From positions 4,402,001 through 4,466,000 of the forward strand of contig JAPFFF010000002.1 of the NCBI GenBank assembly GCA_039105265.1: 64,000 nucleotides of DNA. The letters run 5' to 3'. Positions within the stretch are counted from its first letter, which is position 1, and every line of letters begins with the position of its first letter. This DNA is from Tritrichomonas musculus (lineage: Eukaryota; Parabasalia; Tritrichomonadida; Tritrichomonadidae). This document shows positions 35,776 through 43,542 of this stretch, in pieces. Under the pieces are notes generated by a model, which saw only the letters and a program-made list of their open reading frames with translations, did no database searches and was not told the DNA's origin. Position numbers and translations under genes: made by a program.

Positions 35776-36330
35776 TTAAATCATATCAGAGAAAATATTA
35801 TTTCGTCTTCTACGAATAGGTTGAGGTGGGATTACTGGTATTGGTTCCTCTTCTGATTCGTCTTCTATTTGATTTGGTTCTTGGAAGTATTGTGGCTGAG
35901 TATACTGTGGATAATATGGTTTTCTCATTTGTTTTTGTATTACATCTTTTATCATTTTCTTCTGTTCTTTCTTTGCCCTTTCGTTTTTAAACTCTTCGCC
36001 TAATAGCTTTAATTGGTTTAGTATTTCTATATTTATTGTTGGGTCATATACTTGTTTTGGTTGTTCTTCTATTATTGTTTTTTTGGGTTTTGGTATTTCT
36101 TTTGCCGGTTCTTCAGGTAGGTCGGAATTCTGACCAACAACTTTTTCTTCAATCGTTTCTGTTTTAGTTAATGGTTCAGGTGGTGGTTTTGTTAATGGTT
36201 GCTCTCTTCTTTTTACTATATATTTGTTTTCTTTTTTGGTAGGAGGTACATCCCAATCAGGGTCCTCACGACCATTAAGCCAGTTCTGTATTACTTGTAA
36301 TCTTTTTGATCCTGTCAAATGCTTAGACAT
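35776..36330 (-). CDS. Pro/Lys-rich hypothetical protein (184 aa)
   Basis: 184 residues with low complexity: KPPPEPLTKTE, PKPKKTIIEEQPKQ, a coiled segment (ILNQLKLLGEEFKNERAKKE) and a Tyr/Gln/Pro-rich tail ending RRRRNNIFSDMI. Located between the capsid and pVI-like genes, with 5 bases or less of promoter spacer and a TTAAATG start. In composition it resembles the C-terminal segment of the giant protein (40893-41300, KPVKPIIEP repeats), but I see no alignable core. Possibly a virion scaffold or cement protein; not recognised. Confidence 0.55.
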   Translation of the reverse strand: MSKHLTGSKRLQVIQNWLNGREDPDWDVPPTKKENKYIVKRREQPLTKPPPEPLTKTETIEEKVVGQNSDLPEEPAKEIPKPKKTIIEEQPKQVYDPTINIEILNQLKLLGEEFKNERAKKEQKKMIKDVIQKQMRKPYYPQYTQPQYFQEPNQIEDESEEEPIPVIPPQPIRRRRNNIFSDMI

Positions 36331-36362
36331 TTAATTGATAAAAAAAATCATTTTATTGAGTT

Positions 36363-36893
36363 TTATTGAGTTTTCTTTGTTTTTCTTGATTTCTTTCTCT
36401 TTCTTTTATTCAATTTCGCTATATGTGCTTCTGCTTCGTCCACATATTTACTTCTGTTCTGATATATTTTATAAGCAGCTGGCTTTCTCGAATAATGAAT
36501 GCGTGGAAAATCTGCATACATTACATTACTACCTAACGGATTAGGTTGTCTTTCTGCTATATTCTTTTCTAATGCTGCCTTTACTTCTCCTTCTTTTATT
36601 CCACTTGCTATTGTTGTCAATCCTTTACCTATACCTATTGCTGCTGGATTACCCGTTATTGTTCCAAAAGCTTGTGTTGCTCCTCCTACGGTATTTAGTA
36701 CCGGTATCTTATTCTTCCAAACCCACTTGCCAGCTTTCCCAACTGCACTATCACCAATGAATTTACTTACTTTCCCAAAACCAGATTTTACAGAATTCCA
36801 TGCATTATTTATAAATTTCCCAAAAGTACTACCACCAGAATCTGGTGTAGTAGATTGAATATATTTTCCAGAATCGATTGTTCCTGAAGGCAT
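36363..36893 (-). CDS. pVI-like amphipathic virion protein (176 aa)
   Basis: The N-terminal third is an amphipathic region (GKFINNAWNSVKSGFGKVSK). A hydrophobic Gly/Ala stretch follows (GGATQAFGTITGNPAAIGIG) and the tail is strongly basic (KLNKRKRKKSRKTKKTQ). This arrangement resembles the adenovirus pVI/membrane-active minor proteins found near capsid genes in Polintons, and shorter relatives by layout lie at 43194-43466 and 58319-58570. A role in endosome escape or capsid-DNA linkage is inference from position and composition. Confidence 0.55.
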   Translation of the reverse strand: MPSGTIDSGKYIQSTTPDSGGSTFGKFINNAWNSVKSGFGKVSKFIGDSAVGKAGKWVWKNKIPVLNTVGGATQAFGTITGNPAAIGIGKGLTTIASGIKEGEVKAALEKNIAERQPNPLGSNVMYADFPRIHYSRKPAAYKIYQNRSKYVDEAEAHIAKLNKRKRKKSRKTKKTQ

Positions 36894-36910
36894 TTAATTT
36901 ACAAATAAAA

Positions 36911-37767
36911 CTACTTTTCAAAGTAATATTTATTGGCGGTTATGTTCATAATAAATTTTGAATGAAGATCTCTATGCTGTAAATATTCTTTTACCGTCTT
37001 CTTGATATTAAGGTTGTTATTTGTTTGTTGAAGCAAGGAAGTAAAATCTTCTTCTGAGTATCCACTATAGCATATGATATCCGTGGCCAATCTTTTTGCA
37101 TTTATGTGTACGAATCTGATTGTCTGAATAGCCATGATGCAGGTAATATTATAATGTCTTGTCTTGGTTAATAGTCTAAGGAATTCTGTATTATTATGTG
37201 TTAACAAATCGCTTCCTGCACAGTCATCCAATATTATTAGTGTGTTATATGGGTAAGATGATGTTTGGTATTTTACTAACTTATTGGCTATATATACTAT
37301 TCTATCATCTATTTCTTGGAGGGAGTGCTTGTTTATAAGTCTTTGCATTTCTTCATTTGTTTCCTTCATTTTTGATAATACATGTTTAACCATTGCAAAT
37401 ATTTTATTTTTCTCTTTAGATGTTTCTTTAGGTAATCCATCAATTGGGCTTCATTAAGATATACTATTGGTGTCTTTACCTCTTTACTCATTGCCTCAGC
37501 CGTTTTGTCTGCTTTTCCAGAACTTGAGCAAAATATTATTTTTTGATAGTACGGATGCTTAAATAGACGTTCAGTAATTAGTATGTGTTTCCACAACCAA
37601 TAACTCTTACCTGCACCTGGTTTACCAATAAGAAAATAAATTCCATTCGTACTAAAAGGATAGGAAGGATGTAATGGCTTCATCAATGCTCCCTCTATCT
37701 CTTTCTGGTTCTTCTTCATTGTCTTTTGGATTAAGGATTCCACTTCTTTCATTATTTGTTTAGACAT
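36911..37767 (-). pseudogene. Packaging ATPase (FtsK/HerA, A32 type), frameshifted
   Basis: The first frame (37767 to about 37400) carries Walker A GKPGAGKS. The second (from about 37410 down to 36911) carries Walker B TLIILDDCAGSDLL, a sensor-type AIQTIRFVH and the C-terminal SGYSEEDFTSLL region. The two overlap and together cover one ATPase of about 280 residues, so one base has been gained or lost near an AGAGAAAAATAAAA stretch. The homologs at 41860-42722 and 54607-55548 confirm the order. It would translocate DNA into capsids. Either a true pseudogene or a sequence error in an A-run; programmed frameshifting is less likely. Confidence 0.8.
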
Positions 37768-37777
37768 TTATTTGTGG

Positions 37778-38863
37778 TTAAATCCATTTCTTTATATTGT
37801 TGGGTATATTTTTCTTCTTTGACCAGTAATCCACTTCAAGATTAGATAGCTTTGTTGGAGCACCTTCTCGTAAATTTTTAGCCGGTATGATGTCTTCTGT
37901 ACCTTCGCTGTATTTAATTTTATATTTGTTCTTTGTTGTATCATAAGAAATAATCTTCTCCACAATACCTCTCTTGCCTCCCTTAAGTGTTTGTGCAATA
38001 TTTTTGTTTTGTGTCTTGATTAACCTATAACCAGGGAGTTTGTCTATTGACTCATCTTTGGACTTAATTATAAATTGGTTCCCAGCCTTTGAATCAACTA
38101 TATATGCTTCCTTGCTTACCTTGTTCCTGCGCTTCGAAAATGGCTCCTTAGCCTGAATAATTCTAACTCTATCATTTGGCTTAAAGTCATATGGATTGTT
38201 TTGCGACTTGGTTTTTACATATTCTTTTTCATCTTTCTCTGTCATCTCGTTTGGTATCTTATAGTCCAATGATCTGTGGGGAGAATTGTTGTATGAATCT
38301 ATTAAACTATCCATTTCTTTCTCATTGATGAACCTGTTCTCGCCTACCATGTCTCTAATCGTTCTCATGAACCTATTTATGATACCTAGTACATTATGAT
38401 TATTATCCTCGGTAGTAGTGTAAACAATATTTTTGGTCTTCATCAACTGTAATACATCATTGGACAAGTAAGCAGCATCCTGATCTGATGTTATCGAATA
38501 GACATCTGGCTCGTCCTTAAAAAATTTATTTAATGCCTTGACTACTTCTTTTGCACCTTTCCCCTTCATTGGATAACAATATGCTTTTCTTGTGTTAATA
38601 TTAATTAGCATCAAATAGTTGAGACCATCCTTTGTCTTATCATTGATGAATGTGTCCATTTGATATCCTCCAGAGTGTTTAGAATAGATATTCATAAACT
38701 TTGCCTTTGGTACCTTTACATCATGTACTATCTTCCTTAAATAATCTAATGCGGCTTCTTCTGTGAATCCATATCGTTTTGCGAGTGGAACAAATTTAGA
38801 GGCAGATCTCCAAGGAAAAAAAGAATGAAGCTCATTAATTGTTTTAAAATGCTTTTTGTTCAT
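37778..38863 (-). CDS. int: Retroviral-type (rve) integrase with chromo/SH3-like C-terminus
   Basis: 361 residues. An N-terminal helical domain is followed by an RNase H-like core: first Asp in YQMDTFIN (about 70), second in ITSDQDAAY (about 128), and third catalytic position in LGIINRFMRTIRD (about 160), where the usual Glu is Asn. NSPHRSLDYKIPNEM follows, typical of the family. The C-terminal GIVEKIISYDTTKNKYKIKY, then SEGTEDIIPAKNLR, looks like a chromo or SH3-like module. It would insert the element with a short target duplication, matching the CAAGT(A) copies. The Asn at the third position is either an accepted variant or inactivating. Confidence 0.88.
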   Translation of the reverse strand: MNKKHFKTINELHSFFPWRSASKFVPLAKRYGFTEEAALDYLRKIVHDVKVPKAKFMNIYSKHSGGYQMDTFINDKTKDGLNYLMLININTRKAYCYPMKGKGAKEVVKALNKFFKDEPDVYSITSDQDAAYLSNDVLQLMKTKNIVYTTTEDNNHNVLGIINRFMRTIRDMVGENRFINEKEMDSLIDSYNNSPHRSLDYKIPNEMTEKDEKEYVKTKSQNNPYDFKPNDRVRIIQAKEPFSKRRNKVSKEAYIVDSKAGNQFIIKSKDESIDKLPGYRLIKTQNKNIAQTLKGGKRGIVEKIISYDTTKNKYKIKYSEGTEDIIPAKNLREGAPTKLSNLEVDYWSKKKNIPNNIKKWI

Positions 38864-38874
38864 TTAAATTAGTC

Positions 38875-40200
38875 TTAAATGTAAAGCATCTTCTTAAATG
38901 GTAATAATTGCATTTCAATGACAAATGATTCATTGTTTGGTACCAGAACAGGAATATTATTATGACGCCCTGAATTGAATTCTACCCAAAATCTTTGATC
39001 TGTTGAGTTTAGCTTGAAGTACTTGATTGGGTAAAAGTCTATTTGACTATTGCCTAAATAATATTTATTTGACTGCTCAGCTAATGAAGAGTATATTGAA
39101 CACGAATGTCTATCCCAAACATTTTTAAACTTTATTTCCCTCATCCATTTCCCTTCATATCTAATAATATTCCCATCTTTATCCTTGACAGGTTTTTCAG
39201 GATCCATATAATCCCATGGGTTATTATTAAAATCTTCATAACCTATATTGAATACATCATTAAAATCATATCGTCTATATGGTGAAAGATCATCTTTTGG
39301 TCTTACTCTAAAACTTATTGATAGGTCAACATAATAGTTTTTATATTTACTGCCTTGAAGTATCTCTCCATTAGTTGGTGAATAGAATATTTCTGTAAAA
39401 TGATTCTCCGAATAATTATAATAACCATCTGTTTGTACATCTCTTTGTCTTAGTCCTTCTTTTTCCTCAATAAATGTAGGTTTCTGTTCACTTAACTTGA
39501 TTTCTTCTCTTATTTTTTCCATTTCTTTTTGAACATTGCGTCTGAGGTTTATATTCATTTTATCTTCTTCATTCTTTTTATCTAATTCTTCTTGTAGCTT
39601 AGCTTTCACTTTTTCATCTTTCTCATTAAATATTTTATTTGTGAGGTCTTCTATTACTTTTTGCAAATCTTGATATTCAGTAACTAAATTAGAATATTTT
39701 GTGCTTAATTTTAGTTCTTGGTTATCTAAATTAAAATTGTGTTCTTTATTGATTATATCCGCACCAATATTAAACTCTGCAAATTTTGCCTCAATAGCAG
39801 CTCTCATATCATTCCATATTTCTCGTAAATCATTTTCTCTATTTAGCCAAGAATTTATATTTATGAATACCTCACTCTTTTGTTCATCTTCAAGATGGTA
39901 AAATAATTGTTCATATGAAAATTGGGGATTATCATGTTTAAGTTTATCAAATTCGTTTCGTCTATATTTTCTAACTCCAAGCGTGAATTCTATTTTTCTA
40001 CTTCTAGCCAACATAAAAATTCTTCTCACGCCTACAATTGATTCCCCTCTATTTGAAGTACACCATTCTTGAGGAAAATTAAAGTAATATCGATTTGGTT
40101 TACTTATATCTCGTTCCCCATCTTCTAAAAAATATACATATTCAATTGGTATAGGTGTTGGTTCTTCAGCCGGATTAAGTGTTGGATACATTTTAATCAT
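38875..40200 (-). CDS. Penton-like protein with large coiled-coil insertion
   Basis: 441 residues from the ATG complementary to 40198-40200. The first 90 (RYYFNFPQEWCTSNRGESIV, then FMLARSRKIEFTL) and last 50 (FWVEFNSGRHNNIPVLVPNN, then SFVIEMQLLPF) align with the beginning and end of the short proteins at 47216-47701 and 60912-61244. Those end in the jelly-roll-like pattern FxVWFxDxxxxxIxPxxFxLxLxLxY. Between them lies about 130 residues of coiled coil (about 150-250) and an extra beta region. I infer a capsid vertex (penton) protein elaborated here with a protruding stalk. It is the outermost large gene on the right of the element. Confidence 0.55.
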   Translation of the reverse strand: MIKMYPTLNPAEEPTPIPIEYVYFLEDGERDISKPNRYYFNFPQEWCTSNRGESIVGVRRIFMLARSRKIEFTLGVRKYRRNEFDKLKHDNPQFSYEQLFYHLEDEQKSEVFININSWLNRENDLREIWNDMRAAIEAKFAEFNIGADIINKEHNFNLDNQELKLSTKYSNLVTEYQDLQKVIEDLTNKIFNEKDEKVKAKLQEELDKKNEEDKMNINLRRNVQKEMEKIREEIKLSEQKPTFIEEKEGLRQRDVQTDGYYNYSENHFTEIFYSPTNGEILQGSKYKNYYVDLSISFRVRPKDDLSPYRRYDFNDVFNIGYEDFNNNPWDYMDPEKPVKDKDGNIIRYEGKWMREIKFKNVWDRHSCSIYSSLAEQSNKYYLGNSQIDFYPIKYFKLNSTDQRFWVEFNSGRHNNIPVLVPNNESFVIEMQLLPFKKMLYI

Positions 40201-40213
40201 AATAAAATACCTA

Positions 40214-40887
40214 TATCTCAATATTTTTTCGGGTGTAGAATTCAAAAACTACTCCATACCTTGGAAATGACATTGGTGGAATAGTGAAAATAGAGAGTGT
40301 GTACTTACGATAGGTTTTCATAGGGTATTTGGCAAACAAAATAATACTAACACTTTTTACTCAAATATCTTATGGTGCTCATCAAACTTTCTATATCGTG
40401 GTGCATCTTTTTCTCTTTCCCTATCATAATCATCATTGTATTTTAAGACTGCTGCACGTCTAAACTTAGCATATCTAAAACCACTAAATTTGTTTCTTTC
40501 GTCCAAAACCTCAATTATAACATATCCATTAGAATCACATGTCCTGATGTCTTTAAAGGAATCATAAACTTGTTGGGTTTCACGAGAAGTATAAATAGGA
40601 TTTCTTAGAGTAAACTGTTTATATTGGGTCATAATCTTTAAATCTGATGGTATGGTCATTTGTATAGTGTTGTATAAAAAATTAATAGAAATATTGAAAA
40701 ACGACAATGTACTTGAACTTGAGGGACGGGGGTGGGAAATTAGCTAATGTAGATAGGGTATACTTACGATAGGTTTTTCAGTAGGTATTTGGCCGGAAGC
40801 TGAGGCCCAAGCGAGGGTGTACCTGAGCTTGGTGGCGAAGCGTGTAGGCGGTGGTGAGGTACGAAACACCGCCTATACTTAACTACT
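40214..40887 (-). repeat. Right terminal inverted repeat region of inner element
   Basis: Inner part 40214-40333 and outer part 40763-40887 both match the left repeat in reverse complement. They are separated by about 430 bases holding a small gene. The core ending TACGATAGGTTTT ... GGTATTTGGC appears in both parts, so the left end, with one core copy, could have lost the spacer by recombination between direct repeats. The outer end reads GCCTATACTTAACTACT before the CAAGT duplication. Confidence 0.85.
40357..40659 (-). CDS. Small hypothetical protein inside right terminal repeat region
   Basis: About 100 residues from the ATG complementary to 40657-40659 (MTIPSDLKI). Mixed alpha/beta, with a beta segment GYVIIEVLDERN and a basic, Arg/Tyr-rich C-terminus (FRYAKFRRAAVLKYNDDYDR). 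TTTTTTATACAAC lies upstream. The gene lies between the two parts of the right terminal repeat and is missing from the left end. No paralog in the window and no recognised domain. Confidence 0.5.
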   Translation of the reverse strand: MTIPSDLKIMTQYKQFTLRNPIYTSRETQQVYDSFKDIRTCDSNGYVIIEVLDERNKFSGFRYAKFRRAAVLKYNDDYDREREKDAPRYRKFDEHHKIFE

Positions 40888-40892
40888 CAAGT
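40888..40892. repeat. Right target-site duplication CAAGT(A)
   Basis: Matches 15264-15268. The base after it (A, 40893) begins the codon at which the giant ORF's frame continues. Confidence 0.75.
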
Positions 40893-41300
40893 ATCATTCT
40901 TTTGCAACAAAAAGAGAATGAAGCAAAGAAACAATGGGATGATGGGATTGATGATGATGTTGAGGAAGTTAAACCAAAGAAACCAACAATTAATACAAAA
41001 ACTAAAGGAAATAAGAATTTGAAGAAACAAAAATCAGAAAGAAGTAAACTTTTGAAAAAGAAGAAGAAAGAACCAAAAAATAAATTTGATATTGATATTG
41101 AAGCGAAAACAAAACCAAAAATAATTGATGAAAAAAGTACAATCGACAAACTCGATCTATCAAAAACAAAACCCGTGAAACCTATTATTGAACCTGTAAA
41201 ACCTATTATTGAACCTGTAAAACCTCTTATCACATCTGAAACTCCAAGTGTTATTTCAAATAATCCTCAATTAATGAAGTTCATGAATTCAAAGCTTTAA
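40893..41300 (+). pseudogene. Severed 3' end of the giant gene (135 codons)
   Basis: This open frame has no usable ATG of its own until the last few residues; upstream it reads into the terminal repeat. Its phase equals that of the giant ORF before 15269. It is Lys/Pro-rich (KKKKKEPKNKFDIDIE; three KPIIEP-type repeats) and ends NPQLMKFMNSKL. It is thus the original C-terminus of the giant protein, cut off by the inner element. The interrupted gene would have had about 3391 codons. Confidence 0.85.
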
Positions 41301-41337
41301 ATTTATCTTCTTTGATTTTTATTTTTATTCAAAAATC

Positions 41338-41814
41338 ATGAGTAACGCAGAGATAACAGAATTAAGAAAGTTGTTACAGGAATTCAAGAAACCAGAAAAG
41401 AAACCAAGAAAATTATCAGCATTAAATAAATTTAAGAAATATGTTATGGGAAGAGTTACTGAAAAAGCTTTAGCAGAAACAAATTATGTTGATTTAATTC
41501 CAGTTGACAAAATGAGATTATTATGTAAAGCTTATCCAATTGTATGGGATCAATTAGTTTTACAACCACTTTATCAAGAATATGGTTTAACAACAGAAGA
41601 AGAACAAAGAAGATATCGTGGAAATAAAACAACTCAAGAAGATTATCATAAAATTGTTGACGGTTTAATTGAAAAATTGAAAACTGGACCAAAAGACGAT
41701 AGACAACATTTTGAAGAAGATATTGAACAATTATTAGTAGCTGCAATTCAACAAGCATCAAGTGAATTTGATGATGACGATGATGATGGAGAAGAAGAAA
41801 TTACTGAAGAGTAA
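41338..41814 (+). CDS. Hypothetical protein with Asp/Glu-rich tail (158 aa)
   Basis: 158 residues: basic N-terminal third (EFKKPEKKPRKLSALNKFKK), a helical middle (RLLCKAYPIVWDQLVLQPLY, then a coil region) and an acidic tail containing DDDDDDGEEE. The basic/acidic layout would suit a histone-chaperone-like or core-binding role, but no named domain is seen. TTTTTATTCAAAAATC precedes the ATG. Located between the giant gene's end and the ATPase. No paralog found elsewhere in the window. Confidence 0.6.
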   Translation: MSNAEITELRKLLQEFKKPEKKPRKLSALNKFKKYVMGRVTEKALAETNYVDLIPVDKMRLLCKAYPIVWDQLVLQPLYQEYGLTTEEEQRRYRGNKTTQEDYHKIVDGLIEKLKTGPKDDRQHFEEDIEQLLVAAIQQASSEFDDDDDDGEEEITEE

Positions 41815-41859
41815 ATTTTTATTACTTTTTTTACATAATTTAGTCGGAATTTAAAAAAT

Positions 41860-42722
41860 ATGAGTGACAGTGATTATTTCAGTGATAGCGAAGAAGAAGA
41901 AGTTAATTTTGCAAAAGAAAACATTAGATCAAAAATAAAAGCAAGGTTAAAATCAAATTTGAGTCCAAAAAATGATTCTTTAATTGCTCCAATTCATGAA
42001 GATATTGTTGCTAAATATAATTCTGTTAATGTTATTGTAGGTAAACAAAGTATGGGAAAAACAGTTACAGCATTAGAAGAAATAATTAAAATTTCAATAC
42101 TTAATACTCATCATTTATTAGTTTATGTTACAAAAGATGGTGAAGAGAACGATAAAAGTTGGTTATCATTAAAACCATTATTACAAATGCCAACAGTAGT
42201 GGTTAGTGAAAAAGATGCTGAAAAATGTATCGATGAATTATTAGCAGCAAAAAGTTTATATTACAAAATTCGAAGAGAAAGAACAAAAAATAAAATTAAA
42301 CAAGAACAACTCGATGATTTATTTAATGTTTTATTTGTTGAAGATTTTGATAGAGAATATTACATTCAATTGTATTATTTGATGATATTTCTAATTCAAA
42401 ATTATTCTCATCTGAAGAATCATTTTTTAGTCAATTATTACGTAGATGTCGTCATACAAATATGTCTTATTTCTTATTAGTTCAAGGTTGGAAAGGGTTA
42501 AAACCACATATTAAAAATGAAATTAGTACATTATATTTATTACCTGGTTTTAATAAACAACAATTACGTTACATTTATTCTCAAGCTGCTAGTAATTTAG
42601 ATTTTGAAGACTTTTTTGATGCATTTCAACAATTAAATGAAATGAAACATGAACATCCAGATGAACATCCAATGATTGTTATTCAATGTTCTTCAGGTGG
42701 TGATACATATATTAGGTCTTAG
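41860..42722 (+). pseudogene. Packaging ATPase (A32 type), frameshifted (outer element)
   Basis: The first frame (41860 to about 42345) has an acidic N-terminus, then Walker A VGKQSMGKT (about residue 67). The downstream frame contains Walker B IVLFDDIS just after 42360, then QLLRRCRHTNMSYFLLVQGW and GFNKQQLRYIYSQ, ending at 42722. The intact homolog at 54607-55548 shows the same order (LCEDF, then LRHKNSIVYINIQFF, then GFSRQKLNYIYQQ). The phase changes near 42345-42355 by the equivalent of one missing or two extra bases, with no long homopolymer there. Probably inactive; it would otherwise power DNA packaging. Confidence 0.8.
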
Positions 42723-43014
42723 AGTTAATAAAATTTATAACATCATTCAAAGTAATTTTAATTTTTGCAATATCATCTTTTATCTTCAAAATTTCTGAAT
42801 CGTCTTTTTCTTCTTCTTCATTGACCTTCTTTAACATTAATTCACCTTTGATTTTGGTTATGCGATAACCTTGAATATGATACTTTTTGTTTAGTTTATG
42901 TGTTGTTTCTGAATCTAGTTGTTCTTTGTTCTTAGAATAGAATAAATTAAACTCATCCGTTGTGTTAAACTCTTTTAAATAATTTTGAATTGGTTCAATA
43001 ATTTTCAATTCCAT
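42712..43014 (-). CDS. Conserved small protein with C-terminal coiled coil
   Basis: 100 residues, paralog of 58621-59082: shared EFNLFYSKNKEQL, THKLNKKYHIQGYRITK and the following basic/hydrophobic strand, then a helical coiled C-terminus (shorter here). The YxIxGYRITK block looks like a small beta unit. Located next to the ATPase and membrane protein in both elements, so part of the conserved virion module. Overlaps the ATPase end by about 11 bases. Function unknown. Confidence 0.7.
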   Translation of the reverse strand: MELKIIEPIQNYLKEFNTTDEFNLFYSKNKEQLDSETTHKLNKKYHIQGYRITKIKGELMLKKVNEEEEKDDSEILKIKDDIAKIKITLNDVINFINSKT

Positions 43015-43065
43015 TTTAAAAAAAATAAAATTTATTTAAACATTTTTGAAACTATTTAAAACAAT

Positions 43066-43197
43066 ATGCTGATTGAAATTCTCTTAGGAACGCTTGTTTT
43101 AATTGAATTAGTGAACACATTATTAAGAGTGATAAAACTTTTCCCTCCTGATGATCCACCAATAGATGAAGAAGTAAGAAGGCGAATGTATTCTTAA
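43066..43197 (+). CDS. 43-aa membrane protein with acidic-proline tail
   Basis: The frame ATG 43066 to TAA 43195-43197 encodes an N-terminal hydrophobic segment (LIEILLGTLVLIELVNTLL) followed by PPDDPPIDEEVRRRMYS. The protein at 55569-55718 has the same plan (hydrophobic segment with II-ELL, then EDEPPELTDELRRTLYA). It sits near the ATPase in both elements, so it is a genuine conserved gene despite its length. Probably a virion or host-membrane miniprotein. Confidence 0.65.
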   Translation: MLIEILLGTLVLIELVNTLLRVIKLFPPDDPPIDEEVRRRMYS

Positions 43198-43466
43198 GTA
43201 GGAGAATTATTGTCATACGCAGGTTGTAAGAATTTTTCTTTTCCTGTTGCATTCCAAGATTGAACACGATCATTCACTGCTCGAATTCCTTTGCCAACAT
43301 TACCCAAAATAGTTCCAGCAGGAGTTCCTCCTAAAAAAGTGTCTCCAAATTTTTCTACGGCTGGTGCAACGTAATCTGATGCAAATTGTAAAATTTTAGG
43401 TCCATTTTTCTTTGCAAAGTTTGCAATATTGGTTCCGATTCTTTTAATCCATGTTCCAAAAGCCAT
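43194..43466 (-). CDS. pVI-like amphipathic virion protein (90 aa)
   Basis: 90 residues starting MAFGTWIKRIGTNIANFAKK: an amphipathic N-terminal helix, then a Gly-rich hydrophobic middle (FGDTFLGGTPAGTILGNVGK) and a polar tail. The plan matches 58319-58570 (MGIGIFRKIKDGFRKVG ... LIPGAGGLLDTI) and, more loosely, 36363-36893. Located directly upstream of, and divergent from, the first capsid gene. A membrane-active minor capsid role is inferred from layout and position. Confidence 0.55.
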   Translation of the reverse strand: MAFGTWIKRIGTNIANFAKKNGPKILQFASDYVAPAVEKFGDTFLGGTPAGTILGNVGKGIRAVNDRVQSWNATGKEKFLQPAYDNNSPT

Positions 43467-43542
43467 CTTTTTTAATTTCGTCTATTTTTCATCTTTGAAA
43501 AAAATTGGCTTTTCGAATTTTTTAAATTCTTCATAAAAACAG

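Larger units (their letters stand above)
15269..40887. mobile_element. Complete Polinton/Maverick-like element (inner element), 25.6 kb
   Basis: The element is bounded by inverted repeats starting AGTAGTTAAGTATAGGC and by a CAAGT(A) duplication. It encodes PolB, rve integrase, packaging ATPase, major capsid, penton-like, pVI-like and fibre proteins, so it is a virus-type Polinton. It interrupts the 3' part of the giant ORF of the surrounding element: removing it with one duplication copy leaves the reading frame in phase. The ATPase frame is broken, and the third acidic integrase residue is replaced by Asn. Confidence 0.88.

Noticed and set aside
36499-36858. 119-residue plus-strand frame opposite the pVI-like gene
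   Set aside because: Reverse reading of Gly/Ala-rich sequence; the minus-strand gene fits the module order.
40851-40892. Apparent start of a 149-residue gene with GTG inside the terminal repeat
   Set aside because: The first codons are terminal-repeat sequence; the frame is the severed end of the giant gene, which starts at 40893.
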